From the NCBI GenBank assembly GCA_963678235.1, contig OY782766.1, positions 2,604,001 through 2,668,000 on the forward strand: a stretch of 64,000 nucleotides of DNA, written 5' to 3'. The position numbers and the translations under genes are program-made. Origin of the DNA: JABMQB01 sp963678235 (GTDB lineage: Bacteria > Bacteroidota > Bacteroidia > Bacteroidales > Prolixibacteraceae). Under the pieces are notes generated by a model, which searched no databases, had not been told where the DNA came from, and was given only the letters and a program-made list of their open reading frames with translations. This document shows positions 1 to 9,002 of this stretch, in pieces (positions within the stretch are counted from its first letter, which is position 1; the number at the start of each line of letters is the position of its first letter).

Positions 1-1071
1 ATTGATACAGTTCAAATCTTCAAAAGCTTTTACTAAGCGATTCACCATACTTACTTCACCAGCACGTAACCATACACGTGGATCGTAGAACTTTTTATTT
101 GGCTTGTCTTCCCCATCAGGGTTACCAATCTGACCTTGAAGATAGTCATGGTTTTTAGCTTCAAACTCGCGAACACCGTCCCAAGTTGCCCATTGTGTAT
201 CCGTGTCAATATTCATTTTGATTACACCATAGCTTATCGCTTCACGAATTTCTTCCAGTGTAGAACCAGATCCGCCATGGAAAACAAAATTTACAGGTTT
301 TGCATCTAATCCATGTTTTTCAGCAATATATTTTTGCGAATTGTCAAGAATTTTTGGTGTAAGTTTAACATTACCAGGCTTGTAAACTCCATGAACGTTA
401 CCAAACGATGCAGCTATTGTAAAGTTAGGGCTGATTTCTGATAATTGTTCGAAAGCATAATTAACTTCTTCGGGTTTCGTGTATAAGTCAGCAGTATCCA
501 CATTGCTATTGTCAACACCATCTTCTTCACCACCTGTAATCCCCAATTCAATTTCAAGGGTCATATCTATTTTGCTCATTCTTTTCAAATACTCTTTACA
601 GATAGCAATATTTTCCTCGATTGGTTCTTCAGAAAGGTCAAGCATGTGTGAAGAAAATAATGGCTTACCTGTTTCAACAAAATTCTTTTCACTTGCATCT
701 AACAATCCATCAATCCATGGCAATAATTTTTTTGCAGCATGGTCGGTATGTAAAACCACATGAACACCATAAGCTTTTGCAACTGTATGAACGTGCTGTG
801 CACCTGAAATTGCACCCAAAATTTGTCCTTCCTGACCTGGCAAACCAATTGCTTTACCAGCAATAAAAGCAGCCCCTCCGTTTGACAATTGAATGATTAC
901 GGGAGAATTAACTTTTTTTGCTGCTTCAAGAACAGCATTGATTGAATTATGCCCAACAACGTTTACAGCCGGAAGTGCAAATTCATTTTCTTTTGCGATT
1001 TTAAATATGGTTTGAAGATCCTGACCAGTTACAACTCCTGGTTCAATGTTTCCAAATAATGATTCACTCAT
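1..1071 (-). CDS. fbaA: Class II fructose-bisphosphate aldolase (3' end cut by window edge)
   Basis: The reverse frame from an ATG at 1071 stays open to base 1 (357 codons). Family knowledge: class II aldolases are Zn-dependent and reversibly cleave fructose-1,6-bisphosphate to DHAP and glyceraldehyde-3-phosphate in the cytoplasm. Visible signatures are the N-terminal MSESLFGNIEPGVVTG, a VVLHTDHAA segment (zinc and catalytic region), a FVFHGGSGS segment (zinc-ligand His and phosphate-binding loop) and an IKMNIDTDTQWA segment. The E. coli-type FbaA is about 359 residues, so only a few C-terminal codons and the stop should be missing. TamL ends 72 bases upstream on the same strand. The gene has no visible damage. 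Confidence 0.95.
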   Translation of the reverse strand, partial: MSESLFGNIEPGVVTGQDLQTIFKIAKENEFALPAVNVVGHNSINAVLEAAKKVNSPVIIQLSNGGAAFIAGKAIGLPGQEGQILGAISGAQHVHTVAKAYGVHVVLHTDHAAKKLLPWIDGLLDASEKNFVETGKPLFSSHMLDLSEEPIEENIAICKEYLKRMSKIDMTLEIELGITGGEEDGVDNSNVDTADLYTKPEEVNYAFEQLSEISPNFTIAASFGNVHGVYKPGNVKLTPKILDNSQKYIAEKHGLDAKPVNFVFHGGSGSTLEEIREAISYGVIKMNIDTDTQWATWDGVREFEAKNHDYLQGQIGNPDGEDKPNKKFYDPRVWLRAGEVSMVNRLVKAFEDLNCIN

Positions 1072-1143
1072 GGTATTTTTACTTATTTAAAAATGATACA
1101 AAATTGTTTTAAATCTTTAGCGTTAAGCCAGTACAAAAATAAA

Positions 1144-3471
1144 CTAGAATGGATAACCTATTGCAAAAGACAAGTTAAAATCATCATTATTTAACTTTCT
1201 GTTTCCAATTATCCATCCATTTCCAATTTCCTGGGATGGATCATGAAGTTTCATGCCGAGGTCAAGTCGAAATATAAAATAATTAAAATCAAAACGAAGA
1301 CCGGTCCCAGTACCCAAAGCTATTTGTTTGTAGAACTTATCTATTTGGAAAGTAGCACCTTCTCTGTTGTCTTTTGTGTTGATTGCCCATATATTCCCTG
1401 CATCGAAAAACAAAGCACCTTCCAATATTTTCATAAGCTTAAAGCGGTATTCAATGTTTGCTTCTAATTTTATGTCGGACGATTGATTTGGGTAAGCATC
1501 AGGACTTGCTCGATATGAACCGGGACCTAACGACCTTACCTGCCATGCCCTAATTCCGTTTGCCCCTCCGGTGAAATACTTTTTTTCAAAGGGCAGAACA
1601 TCAAAGTTCCCATACGGAACACCAATTCCAACGAAAGCCCGTCCAACTATGGCATTATATTTATCGATCATGTGCCCATACCTGTATTCAAAGTCGGCTT
1701 TCACATACTGGGCAAATCTTTTGTTTAATACTTCATAATAAGAATAATTTCCAAGACCTTCGTTATCAATATATTCTACTTTATCCTGTCCGCTTACCTT
1801 TGAAGCCAAATGAAGAAAATTCCCGGCCGATTCGAATGCAAGCCTTAAAAACGAATAATTACTCCTTTTTCCTATTTCCTGGGTATTGTGGGTCATCGAG
1901 ATGTTCGTTGCCAGGATCAAGTGGTCCGTAAAGCTACTTTTTATATATAAATCCTCAATTGAATTTATAAATTCAGGATCAAATTCGTAGAGATCGACCA
2001 TATTAAAGTCGACTAAATTCCAATTAAACCGTACAAATTTTGAGGCCTTCCAATCGTATCCAAATTTGAAATTAGAAATCGTTCTTGTATAATCCGGTCT
2101 TCGTTGAAAGTTGTAGCCAAGCGAGAAAATAGTATGTGGCAAATAATTGCTAAAATACCTTATCGCATTTCCGGGACCAAGTAATTTAGGTATTTCGAGG
2201 TTCGATTCAAACCCAAGTTCAAGCGTATTAAAATCATTGGAAACATTCGAAACAACTGCCTGCTGCCGCTCAACTGCGCCTTTTAGGTTTACCCTTAAAA
2301 TTTCTGCCCCATGAAACAGGTTTCTGTGCTGATAATTCAGATTCCCGGCAATCCCAAAGTTTCCGGAAGTATTTGTCCCTTCCAGATCGAACGACATGGA
2401 TTGTTTGGTTAACGGAGCCAACTGCATTTTACAATCTAGCAAATTATCTTCATAGTCATTCAATTCATTAAACTGTATATTTATGAACCTAAACTGTTGT
2501 AAGCGGTTTAATCCGTTAAATGTTTGCCTCACGTTTTTTTCCTGGTACAAATCACCACTTTGCAGCTTATTCAACCTGAAAAAAAGTTCCGGATTATATC
2601 GGTATTGTTTATCTAAATAAAAAGTATAGTTATTATTAAAACTTGTATCGATATTTACGAGATCTTTTTTATCCAGCCCGCGAAACCCTGTTTTACTTGG
2701 AACAACTTCAACTTCAAAATTATTTATCAAATAGGTACTATAAGCTTTCTGACGTTCTGTTTCAGGAAGATTTTGTGGTGTATGTATTCGAAGATCAACG
2801 TCTACCTGATGTGAGTACAATGAACTATCAACGAGATATCGTATAAAATCTTTATTGAAAAAATAATACCCGTTATTCTTAAAAAGACTGACAATTCTAT
2901 TCCGCTCAGCATCCAAAATATCAAAATCAAATATATCGCCTGACGCAACCAGCCTGCCTGTTGTATCTGATAAAAAAATGGTACGTAAATTAGCATCCTC
3001 CACATCGTACCTAATATTTCGTATCCGATATGGTTTCCCAACTTTTATCTTGTATTTTACGTTTGCCTTTTTTCTTTTTTGATTCAATTTCGTTTCAGTC
3101 TCAACTTTAGCATCAAAATATCCTTTGTTATTAAAAAATTGCTCTAATTGATCATTTGACCTTAGCGTTAAAATTTCATTATAAATATTCGGTTGCTCTC
3201 CAATCCGTTTCAACCAATCATCTTGTTTTTTCTTTGATGATAAGTTATACAACCATAAATGAAACCTAAACATTCCTAAAATACGCAGGTTCTCTTTTTG
3301 CCTGATGTAAGATGCCAATTCTTCGTGGCTTACATCTTTATTATCAACCTGAACATTAATTTTATTTAAAAGATATTCACCTTCAGGTACATATTTAACT
3401 GGGGAGCAAGAGGCGAGAAAAATAATCACCATTAAAAGAGGAATTCCATATATTTTTAGTTTTGTATCCAA
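1144..3471 (-). CDS. tamL: TamL-like outer-membrane BamA-family lipoprotein
   Basis: This 775-residue protein has an N-terminal lipoprotein signal with lipobox LASC (Cys22), followed by SPVKYVPEGEYLL, which I recognise as the start of the Bacteroidota lipidated TamA relative, TamL. Residues about 30-340 look like POTRA modules (NNKGYFDAKV type). The C-terminal half is an Omp85 barrel with GGANGIRAWQVRSLGPG (the conserved surface-antigen motif) and an aromatic C-terminus (IGYPF). TamL is thought to work with a TamB-like protein in envelope assembly; no tamB is adjacent here. The start is TTG: the stretch back to the upstream in-frame stop has no ATG, and the next internal ATG would truncate the signal peptide. 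Confidence 0.88.
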   Translation of the reverse strand: MDTKLKIYGIPLLMVIIFLASCSPVKYVPEGEYLLNKINVQVDNKDVSHEELASYIRQKENLRILGMFRFHLWLYNLSSKKKQDDWLKRIGEQPNIYNEILTLRSNDQLEQFFNNKGYFDAKVETETKLNQKRKKANVKYKIKVGKPYRIRNIRYDVEDANLRTIFLSDTTGRLVASGDIFDFDILDAERNRIVSLFKNNGYYFFNKDFIRYLVDSSLYSHQVDVDLRIHTPQNLPETERQKAYSTYLINNFEVEVVPSKTGFRGLDKKDLVNIDTSFNNNYTFYLDKQYRYNPELFFRLNKLQSGDLYQEKNVRQTFNGLNRLQQFRFINIQFNELNDYEDNLLDCKMQLAPLTKQSMSFDLEGTNTSGNFGIAGNLNYQHRNLFHGAEILRVNLKGAVERQQAVVSNVSNDFNTLELGFESNLEIPKLLGPGNAIRYFSNYLPHTIFSLGYNFQRRPDYTRTISNFKFGYDWKASKFVRFNWNLVDFNMVDLYEFDPEFINSIEDLYIKSSFTDHLILATNISMTHNTQEIGKRSNYSFLRLAFESAGNFLHLASKVSGQDKVEYIDNEGLGNYSYYEVLNKRFAQYVKADFEYRYGHMIDKYNAIVGRAFVGIGVPYGNFDVLPFEKKYFTGGANGIRAWQVRSLGPGSYRASPDAYPNQSSDIKLEANIEYRFKLMKILEGALFFDAGNIWAINTKDNREGATFQIDKFYKQIALGTGTGLRFDFNYFIFRLDLGMKLHDPSQEIGNGWIIGNRKLNNDDFNLSFAIGYPF

Positions 3472-3550
3472 GTCTTTATTGTATTTCTTTAAACAGTTTT
3501 ATTTTAGAAACTGTACCTTTAATATTTTATTATAAGTAAGTGTTTTTTTG

Positions 3551-4315
3551 ATGATCAGTAAAAATAAAATTAAACAAATCAAATCTTTATCCCAAAAGAA
3601 ATCTCGAAGCAAAAATAAGCTATTTCTTGTGGAAGGGAACAAATTGGTTACAGAAGTTATTCATTCTGAAATAGAAATTGAGTATTTAATTGGCACAACA
3701 GATTTTTTATCATCACTTAAAACAGAAGAATTAGAACTAAACGAACTAATTGAAGCAAGCCAGGTAGAAATAAATAAAGCCAGTTTGCTGCAAAACCCGC
3801 AACAATCAATTGCCGTTTGTCGAATACCAAATCAAGATTTTACTATTAATAATTTAACTGGACGATTGACTTTATGCCTGGATACGATACAGGATCCTGG
3901 CAACCTGGGCACAATAATCCGTATTGCCGATTGGTTCGGGATACAAACAATAATTGCATCACCCGAAACCGCAGATTTATTCAATCCAAAAGTTATTCAG
4001 GCAACCATGGGGGCTTTTTGCAGGGTACAGGTTGTATACACGAATCTCATTAATTTTTTTATAGAAGCTAAGATATTGGAACTTCCGGTTTTTGGCGCAT
4101 TTATGGAAGGGGAAAATGTATACGATATGGAATTGTCACAAGAAGGCATAATTGTTATGGGAAATGAGGGTAATGGCATTTCTAAGGAGTTGGAGCCCTT
4201 TATTAACCACAAACTGCATATTCCAGGTTATAAAACTTCAGAATCGTTAAATGTTTCGGTGGCTACGGCAATTATTTGCTCTGAGTTCAGAAGGCAAGTT
4301 TTATCGGGGAAATAA
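3551..4315 (+). CDS. TrmH/SpoU-family RNA 2'-O-methyltransferase
   Basis: A 254-residue SPOUT-fold methyltransferase. Residues about 1-100 form the substrate-binding N-terminal region (KSRSKNKLFLVEGNKLV). The C-terminal domain carries the SpoU motifs: DPGNLGTIIRIADWFG (motif 1, with Asn and Arg expected to be catalytic), IVMGNEGNGIS (motif 2) and LNVSVATAIICSEF (motif 3). These form the knot that binds S-adenosylmethionine. The target, rRNA or tRNA ribose 2'-OH, cannot be told from sequence; many Bacteroidota relatives are simply called RNA methyltransferase. I chose the ATG at 3551; a TTG directly before it would add one Met. It is divergent from tamL, sharing an 80-base spacer, and convergent with porT. 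Confidence 0.92.
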   Translation: MISKNKIKQIKSLSQKKSRSKNKLFLVEGNKLVTEVIHSEIEIEYLIGTTDFLSSLKTEELELNELIEASQVEINKASLLQNPQQSIAVCRIPNQDFTINNLTGRLTLCLDTIQDPGNLGTIIRIADWFGIQTIIASPETADLFNPKVIQATMGAFCRVQVVYTNLINFFIEAKILELPVFGAFMEGENVYDMELSQEGIIVMGNEGNGISKELEPFINHKLHIPGYKTSESLNVSVATAIICSEFRRQVLSGK

Positions 4316-4329
4316 TTTTATCTCAGCCC

Positions 4330-5184
4330 TTATTCGAAATTAAACGCTAACGTAAAAATATTAGAAGTCAATTTATCTATAGAAGTTGTGTAATACCTTC
4401 TTTGTTTATCTTCTGGATCTGGTCCAGAACCTAACTGATCAAAAATGCCAATACTTACTTTTGCTTCCATAGAAAACCTAAAAAACAACATATAAGTATC
4501 CCATCCTGCGCCAAGCTCAGCATATAAACCACCTTTTTTTAAGCTAACTAGATCTTCTCTTGCCGTACGGGAAATATCCTGCCGATATGCCAAACCAAAT
4601 AGTACGTATGGGCGGTCATTATTTATTCTTCTTGCTTTATATTTAACCAATAATGGAAAATCAATGAATGTTGATTTTATTGAATACTCATAATTGTCTA
4701 AATCAAACGAGTTATTCACATCAAGAACTGGCACATTATAAACCAGCCTTCTTTCGCCAAATGACAAACCCGGCAGAAACCTTAATTCTAAATCCTGGGC
4801 TAAACGCATGCTAGCAATAATTGCAACAGTAAAACCGGGAACATTTTTTTTAACATCGCTTCGAATAATATCTGTACCCACTATTCTTTTTTCCCCTTCC
4901 AGAAGTGGTAATGTTCTTACCTCAAAAGCAGGATTATTCCCAATTGGATTATAATGTTTTATTCCAAAATCAAGTGAATTAATCCCCAGTGAAAACCCAA
5001 AATGAATTTTTTTATCGTCAAAGGTGGTAAGATATTTAATCTTTGCCTTTTGAGCACTTGCATTCAATGCAAGTATTAGTAACAATATTGAAATAAGTTT
5101 TTTCACCACAGATATAAAGAAATCTATACGTTGTTCAAACAACAATATTATAAATTTATTGCCAAAGAGAGGCAATAAAATCAA
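4330..5184 (-). CDS. porT: PorT-like T9SS outer-membrane beta-barrel protein
   Basis: An outer-membrane beta-barrel protein of the PorT type, an accessory factor of the type IX secretion system. A signal peptide is visible (KKLISILLLILALNASAQ), followed by alternating hydrophobic strands such as KIHFGFSLGINSLDFGIKHY, and it ends in an aromatic strand (FTLAFNFE). Position directly after ubiE is a recurring arrangement for porT in Bacteroidota. The mapped ATG overlaps the ubiE stop as ATGA, suggesting translational coupling. However, the signal peptide starts only at residue 27-28, and in-frame GTG codons at 5109 and 5106 could be the real start. The giant T9SS client at 10528-17028 supports a functional T9SS. 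Confidence 0.82.
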   Translation of the reverse strand: MILLPLFGNKFIILLFEQRIDFFISVVKKLISILLLILALNASAQKAKIKYLTTFDDKKIHFGFSLGINSLDFGIKHYNPIGNNPAFEVRTLPLLEGEKRIVGTDIIRSDVKKNVPGFTVAIIASMRLAQDLELRFLPGLSFGERRLVYNVPVLDVNNSFDLDNYEYSIKSTFIDFPLLVKYKARRINNDRPYVLFGLAYRQDISRTAREDLVSLKKGGLYAELGAGWDTYMLFFRFSMEAKVSIGIFDQLGSGPDPEDKQRRYYTTSIDKLTSNIFTLAFNFE

Positions 5185-5912
5185 TCTTTTGCTTTCTTGC
5201 CCACATAGATGGTTGCTATCCCAAAAGATACAGGATAATATTGTGTCATTGCAAAACCTGCATTTTTAAGTATTTGTGCAAATACACTTCCTGAAGGGAA
5301 TTCACTAACCGAATCTGGTAAATATGTGTAAGCTGAAGCATCTTTTGAAATTACCCTGCCAATTTTTGGTAAAACGTGCCGAAAATAAAAGCTGAATATT
5401 TGTTTAAAGGGAGCTTTTTGTGGTTTCGAGAATTCAAGGATAATACAAACTCCTTTATCCGACAAAACACGAAATATTTCTTTTATTCCTTTCTCAAGGT
5501 TTTCAAAGTTTCTTACGCCAAAAGCGCAAGTAACAGCATCGAACTCCTCATTTTCAAAAGGTAAGCTTTCGGAATCCGCATTTTGAAGCTCAATTAGGTT
5601 CTGTAGGCCTTTATTGAGAACTTTATTTCGCCCAATTTCCAACATGCCGTTTGAAATATCGATTCCAACTATTTTTTCAGGATTCAGCTTTTTAGCAGCA
5701 ATTGCAAAATCAGCCGTGCCGGTAGCAACGTCTAAAATCTTTTTGGGTTGGTAGTCAGCAAGAATCCTTAGTGCCTTTTTCCTCCACAGGTTGTCAATAT
5801 TTAGAGAAAGCAAATGATTAAGCAAATCATACCTGGCTGAAATTTTATCAAACATTTCAGCAACTTGCTTTTTTTTATTTTTGCTTGAGTTTTTATACGG
5901 AACTACAGCCAT
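5181..5912 (-). CDS. ubiE: UbiE/MenG demethylmenaquinone methyltransferase
   Basis: A 243-residue SAM-dependent class I methyltransferase. It converts demethylmenaquinone to menaquinone, the last step of menaquinone synthesis; Bacteroidota normally use menaquinone only. Family motifs are visible: MFDKISARYDLLNHLLSLN near the N-terminus, the SAM-binding ILDVATGTADFAI (motif I), VGIDISNGMLEIGR, and DAVTCAFGVRNFEN. Length matches UbiE/MenG. Its ATG shares one base with the stop of the upstream PurL-like gene (TAATG), and its stop overlaps the porT ATG, so the three genes look like one translationally coupled operon. Confidence 0.95.
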   Translation of the reverse strand: MAVVPYKNSSKNKKKQVAEMFDKISARYDLLNHLLSLNIDNLWRKKALRILADYQPKKILDVATGTADFAIAAKKLNPEKIVGIDISNGMLEIGRNKVLNKGLQNLIELQNADSESLPFENEEFDAVTCAFGVRNFENLEKGIKEIFRVLSDKGVCIILEFSKPQKAPFKQIFSFYFRHVLPKIGRVISKDASAYTYLPDSVSEFPSGSVFAQILKNAGFAMTQYYPVSFGIATIYVGKKAKD

Positions 5913-6952
5913 TATCCTCCGATAGTCATTTTATCGGTGTACCCAAAAGATTCATCATCAATCCTGATTTCTCCTTTGGTTACATGGCCAAGTGTAAAAA
6001 ACGGTACTTTTAAATCAAAAAGGGTATCCACAAATTCGTCTTCTTTATCCCTGTCAACGTCCACTATCAATCTTCCCATAGCTTCCCCGAACAGAAAAAT
6101 ATCTTTTCTCACTTCGGCATCTGTGGTCACGTCAAATCCAAGGCTATTTTGCACTGCCGCTCTTAGTAAGGTGAAAAATATCCCACCTTTCCCAACCGGG
6201 CTGGCACTTTCAACAAGATTCTTTTCATTTAAGATACGCAATACATTTTGCATTTTTGTTTCTATCTCAATATCAAATGCCGGAAGTGGTGTTTCAGAAA
6301 TTTTGTGATAAAATTCAAGATATTCGGAAGAGCCAATATCATTTTTTGACTTACCAATCATAAAAATATTATTGCCCTTGGTTTTAAATTGATGCCCAAC
6401 CAATTTTGTCTTGTCTTCAACAACTCCCATTATGCTAACAATAATTGTAGGCGGAACAGGTCCATGTCCTGTAAAATGATCAAACCTTATTTTTCTATCA
6501 GATATTTTTAGCCCAAACTTAGTCGCAGCGTTTTCAAGCCCTTTTTTTGCTCCTGAGGCAATTTGGTGACCATTTGGATCAGCTATATCAATATGATACA
6601 AAAATGCACTTATAGCTATCGGATTAACCCTAGCACAAAGCATTTTTCGCACAGCACGTGAAACTAATATTTCGGTTGCCTTTTTCGGGTCACTTTCCAA
6701 ATGGTGGTGAAATGCATGTGTACTCATTGCCATGCAATGCCCCTCAGCATCAATTTCAAAAATACCTGATTCATCGGAATCACTATCCCCAATCGAATCA
6801 GGAGAAATACCTGCATCGGAAAAATCGTTGAAATAATTTACCGTAGAAAGATTTGGGTTTACCATCAACGAGTAAATAACATCCTCAATATTCTCTGGTT
6901 CAGGAACCATATCAATAGAAAATTTTTGTTCTTTTTGTACTGTATCGCTCAT
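5912..6952 (-). CDS. Half-length PurL/AIR-synthase-like protein
   Basis: A 346-residue protein resembling one AIRS-type (PurM/PurL superfamily) ATP-binding unit. There is an N-terminal AIRS-like half with GIFEIDAEGHCMAMSTHAFH and a DP-rich loop, then a C-terminal lid half with SASPVGKGGIFFTLLRAA and a glycine-rich region near residue 250. Full PurL in Bacteroidota is a fused synthetase-glutaminase of more than 1200 residues, so this is a stand-alone half-unit and unlikely to be the sole FGAM synthase. Such proteins are usually annotated as AIR synthase related. The actual reaction is unknown to me. It is first in the operon with ubiE and porT. A -7-like box lies just upstream (6979-6986). Confidence 0.7.
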   Translation of the reverse strand: MSDTVQKEQKFSIDMVPEPENIEDVIYSLMVNPNLSTVNYFNDFSDAGISPDSIGDSDSDESGIFEIDAEGHCMAMSTHAFHHHLESDPKKATEILVSRAVRKMLCARVNPIAISAFLYHIDIADPNGHQIASGAKKGLENAATKFGLKISDRKIRFDHFTGHGPVPPTIIVSIMGVVEDKTKLVGHQFKTKGNNIFMIGKSKNDIGSSEYLEFYHKISETPLPAFDIEIETKMQNVLRILNEKNLVESASPVGKGGIFFTLLRAAVQNSLGFDVTTDAEVRKDIFLFGEAMGRLIVDVDRDKEDEFVDTLFDLKVPFFTLGHVTKGEIRIDDESFGYTDKMTIGG

Positions 6953-6978
6953 AGCATTTTCATTTCATTGAATATGGG

Positions 6979-6986
6979 CAAAAGTA
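6979..6986 (-). promoter_or_regulatory. Candidate -7 box for the PurL-like/ubiE/porT operon
   Basis: On the minus strand this reads TACTTTTG, a match to the Bacteroidota -7 consensus TAnnTTTG, ending 26 bases before the ATG. No TTTG is found at the expected -33 spacing, so only half of the promoter is supported. Confidence 0.4.
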
Positions 6987-7181
6987 ATTAAGTACGGCTT
7001 AACTGCCTAATATTTGTTGTTTTTTCTTAGGTACTTAGCGTAAACAAGCTTGCTATCTACATTACATTTCTGTCAATAATTTGCTTCTTCCAATACAAAA
7101 CTGGAGAAATTAAGGATCAATTAAGAAGCTTCCTATTTAATCCGAATTAATAATTGAAACGCTAACACTTCTAAAAACTAT

Positions 7182-7189
7182 TATCTTTG
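7182..7189 (+). promoter_or_regulatory. Candidate -7 box upstream of the glycosyltransferase/LytS/LytTR genes
   Basis: TATCTTTG matches TAnnTTTG 30 bases before the ATG. The nearest upstream TTG (7154-7156) is 25 bases away, longer than the usual 19-21. The rest of the 266-base spacer (6953-7218) shows nothing else I can name. Confidence 0.4.
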
Positions 7190-7218
7190 TTTAAATTTAC
7201 GTTTCTTATAAAATACAA

Positions 7219-7929
7219 ATGACTGAGGCTATAGTAATAACACCAGTAAAAGACTCATTAAATACTACTATAAAAACTGTTCAGGCTATTGCTGCCTCGG
7301 ATTGCGATATTTCATACTTTATATTTGATGACTTTAGTTCTGATGATACTAAAAAGTATCTTGATGAGCATCAAAAGAAATATTCCTACAAAGTAATCCA
7401 TTTGGAGGATGTAACATCTTCACCTTCCCCTAATTATAAGCTAGTATTGCAATTGGCACAAAAAAAGGCCTTGGAAGAACGTTTGCCATTAATTATAGTT
7501 GAATCTGACGTAATTGTTAAAAAGAATACTATTTCTTCTTTAATTAAATTGGTTAAAAACACGAAAAACGCGGGAATGATTGGCGCTATTACAACAAATA
7601 CAAATGGAGAATACAATTTCCCCTATGAATTTGAGAAAATCAAATCGGATGAAATAGTTGATACCAACCATAGCTTAAGTTTTTGCTGTACATTGATAAA
7701 TACCCCATTTCTGGAAGCTTTTGATTTCAACCAACTCTCTGCGAAAAAAGACTGGTACGATATATTTTTATCTCGTCAATCAAAAAAAATGAACTTTAAA
7801 AACTTTTTGGCAAAGGGAATTGAAGTAGTTCATTTGCCACATAGCAGCAGGCCATGGAAACAACTCAAGTATTCCAATCCAATGAAATATTATTTAAATA
7901 AGTACTTAAATAAAAGAGATCGGATTTAA
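7219..7929 (+). CDS. Glycosyltransferase family 2-like protein
   Basis: A 236-residue GT-A-fold protein. The N-terminus AIVITPVKDSLNTTIKTV followed by YFIFDDFSSDDTKKYL is the nucleotide-sugar-binding beginning of family 2 transferases, and VESDVIVK (about residues 94-101) sits where the metal-binding DxD-type motif is expected. The donor and acceptor cannot be inferred. There is no transmembrane segment. It is two bases upstream of the sensor kinase and very probably co-transcribed with it, which suggests its product (a cell-surface glycan?) is tied to envelope sensing. That link is inference. Confidence 0.75.
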   Translation: MTEAIVITPVKDSLNTTIKTVQAIAASDCDISYFIFDDFSSDDTKKYLDEHQKKYSYKVIHLEDVTSSPSPNYKLVLQLAQKKALEERLPLIIVESDVIVKKNTISSLIKLVKNTKNAGMIGAITTNTNGEYNFPYEFEKIKSDEIVDTNHSLSFCCTLINTPFLEAFDFNQLSAKKDWYDIFLSRQSKKMNFKNFLAKGIEVVHLPHSSRPWKQLKYSNPMKYYLNKYLNKRDRI

Positions 7930-7931
7930 AT

Positions 7932-8999
7932 ATGGTAAAACTCAAGAAATATAATCGTTTCTTATTCCTTGGGCATTTTTTGTTCTGGTTTTTAAGTATA
8001 GCATTCTGGATACTTGAAATATATTTGGCAGCGGGAAAGAACATTAACATTTTCCCGGAAACAGTTATTAAAGCCCTGATCCCTAATTTATGCTTTGCAA
8101 CTGCTGTTTACGTTAATCTCTATGTACTAATTCCAAAGATATTGAAAGCTAAGAATTATGTATTCTACAGCTTTTGGATTATCGTTTTAATGGCAGCAAT
8201 ATCTTTTTTTATACAGATTCTTTTTATGTATCCCTTAAACTTTCTTTTTTCAGGATCAATACAGTTCAACAAATTTGACAAGGACATTTATTCTGCAGGA
8301 TTCTTTGTTACAGGATTTTATATTGGTTTTACTTCATTTTTGAAATTTGCTAAAGATTGGTTTATTCTTCAAGATTTAAACTTAAAATATTCGCAAAGTG
8401 AACGTCAAAAACTTGAAGCGGAACTTAAAACGTTAAAAGGGCAAATAAATCCTCACTTTTTATTTAACTCACTTAATAATATTTATTCGCTTGCATTGAG
8501 CAGTTCTGAAAAGGTGCCTGAGTTAATTTTAAAACTTTCGGATTTAATGCGGCATGTTATTTATGAATCACGAGAAAATTACATCCCATTATATAAAGAA
8601 GTTGAATTTGTCAAAAACTTCGTATCTCTGCAGAAAATCAGGATTTCAGAACGTGTTGATGTTAAGTTTACCATTAATGGAAACGTGCCTGATAAAAAAA
8701 TTGCACCACTTTTGTTCGAACCATTTATTGACAATGCATTTAAACATGGGTTACAAAATTCAGAGGGAGAAATATTCCTTTCAATATATTTCGACTTTAG
8801 CCAGAATAATAAGTTGAATTTTAAAATTTCAAACAGCTATGATCAACCTTTAAATAACAATACCAAATATAAAGGGATAGGACTAAACAATGTCAAACAA
8901 CGCCTAATTCATTTATATAAAGCAAAAGAATATGAACTTTATATAAGTAATGATAATAACATATTTACAGTTAACCTAACTTTAGAACTTAAAGATTAA
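7932..8999 (+). CDS. LytS/YehU-type membrane sensor histidine kinase
   Basis: A 355-residue sensor kinase. Four hydrophobic segments occupy about residues 10-145, with no recognisable extracellular sensor domain. A short coiled coil follows (about 146-170), then the His_kinase box KGQINPHFLFNSLNNIYSLA with phospho-acceptor His175, and a GHKL ATPase domain with N-box FEPFIDNAFKHG and G-box GIGLNNVKQRL. This is the LytS class, which normally signals to LytTR-type regulators, and its partner begins three bases downstream. The order glycosyltransferase, kinase, regulator with nearly no spacing indicates one operon. The signal is unknown. Confidence 0.92.
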   Translation: MVKLKKYNRFLFLGHFLFWFLSIAFWILEIYLAAGKNINIFPETVIKALIPNLCFATAVYVNLYVLIPKILKAKNYVFYSFWIIVLMAAISFFIQILFMYPLNFLFSGSIQFNKFDKDIYSAGFFVTGFYIGFTSFLKFAKDWFILQDLNLKYSQSERQKLEAELKTLKGQINPHFLFNSLNNIYSLALSSSEKVPELILKLSDLMRHVIYESRENYIPLYKEVEFVKNFVSLQKIRISERVDVKFTINGNVPDKKIAPLLFEPFIDNAFKHGLQNSEGEIFLSIYFDFSQNNKLNFKISNSYDQPLNNNTKYKGIGLNNVKQRLIHLYKAKEYELYISNDNNIFTVNLTLELKD

Positions 9000-9002
9000 A
9001 AT

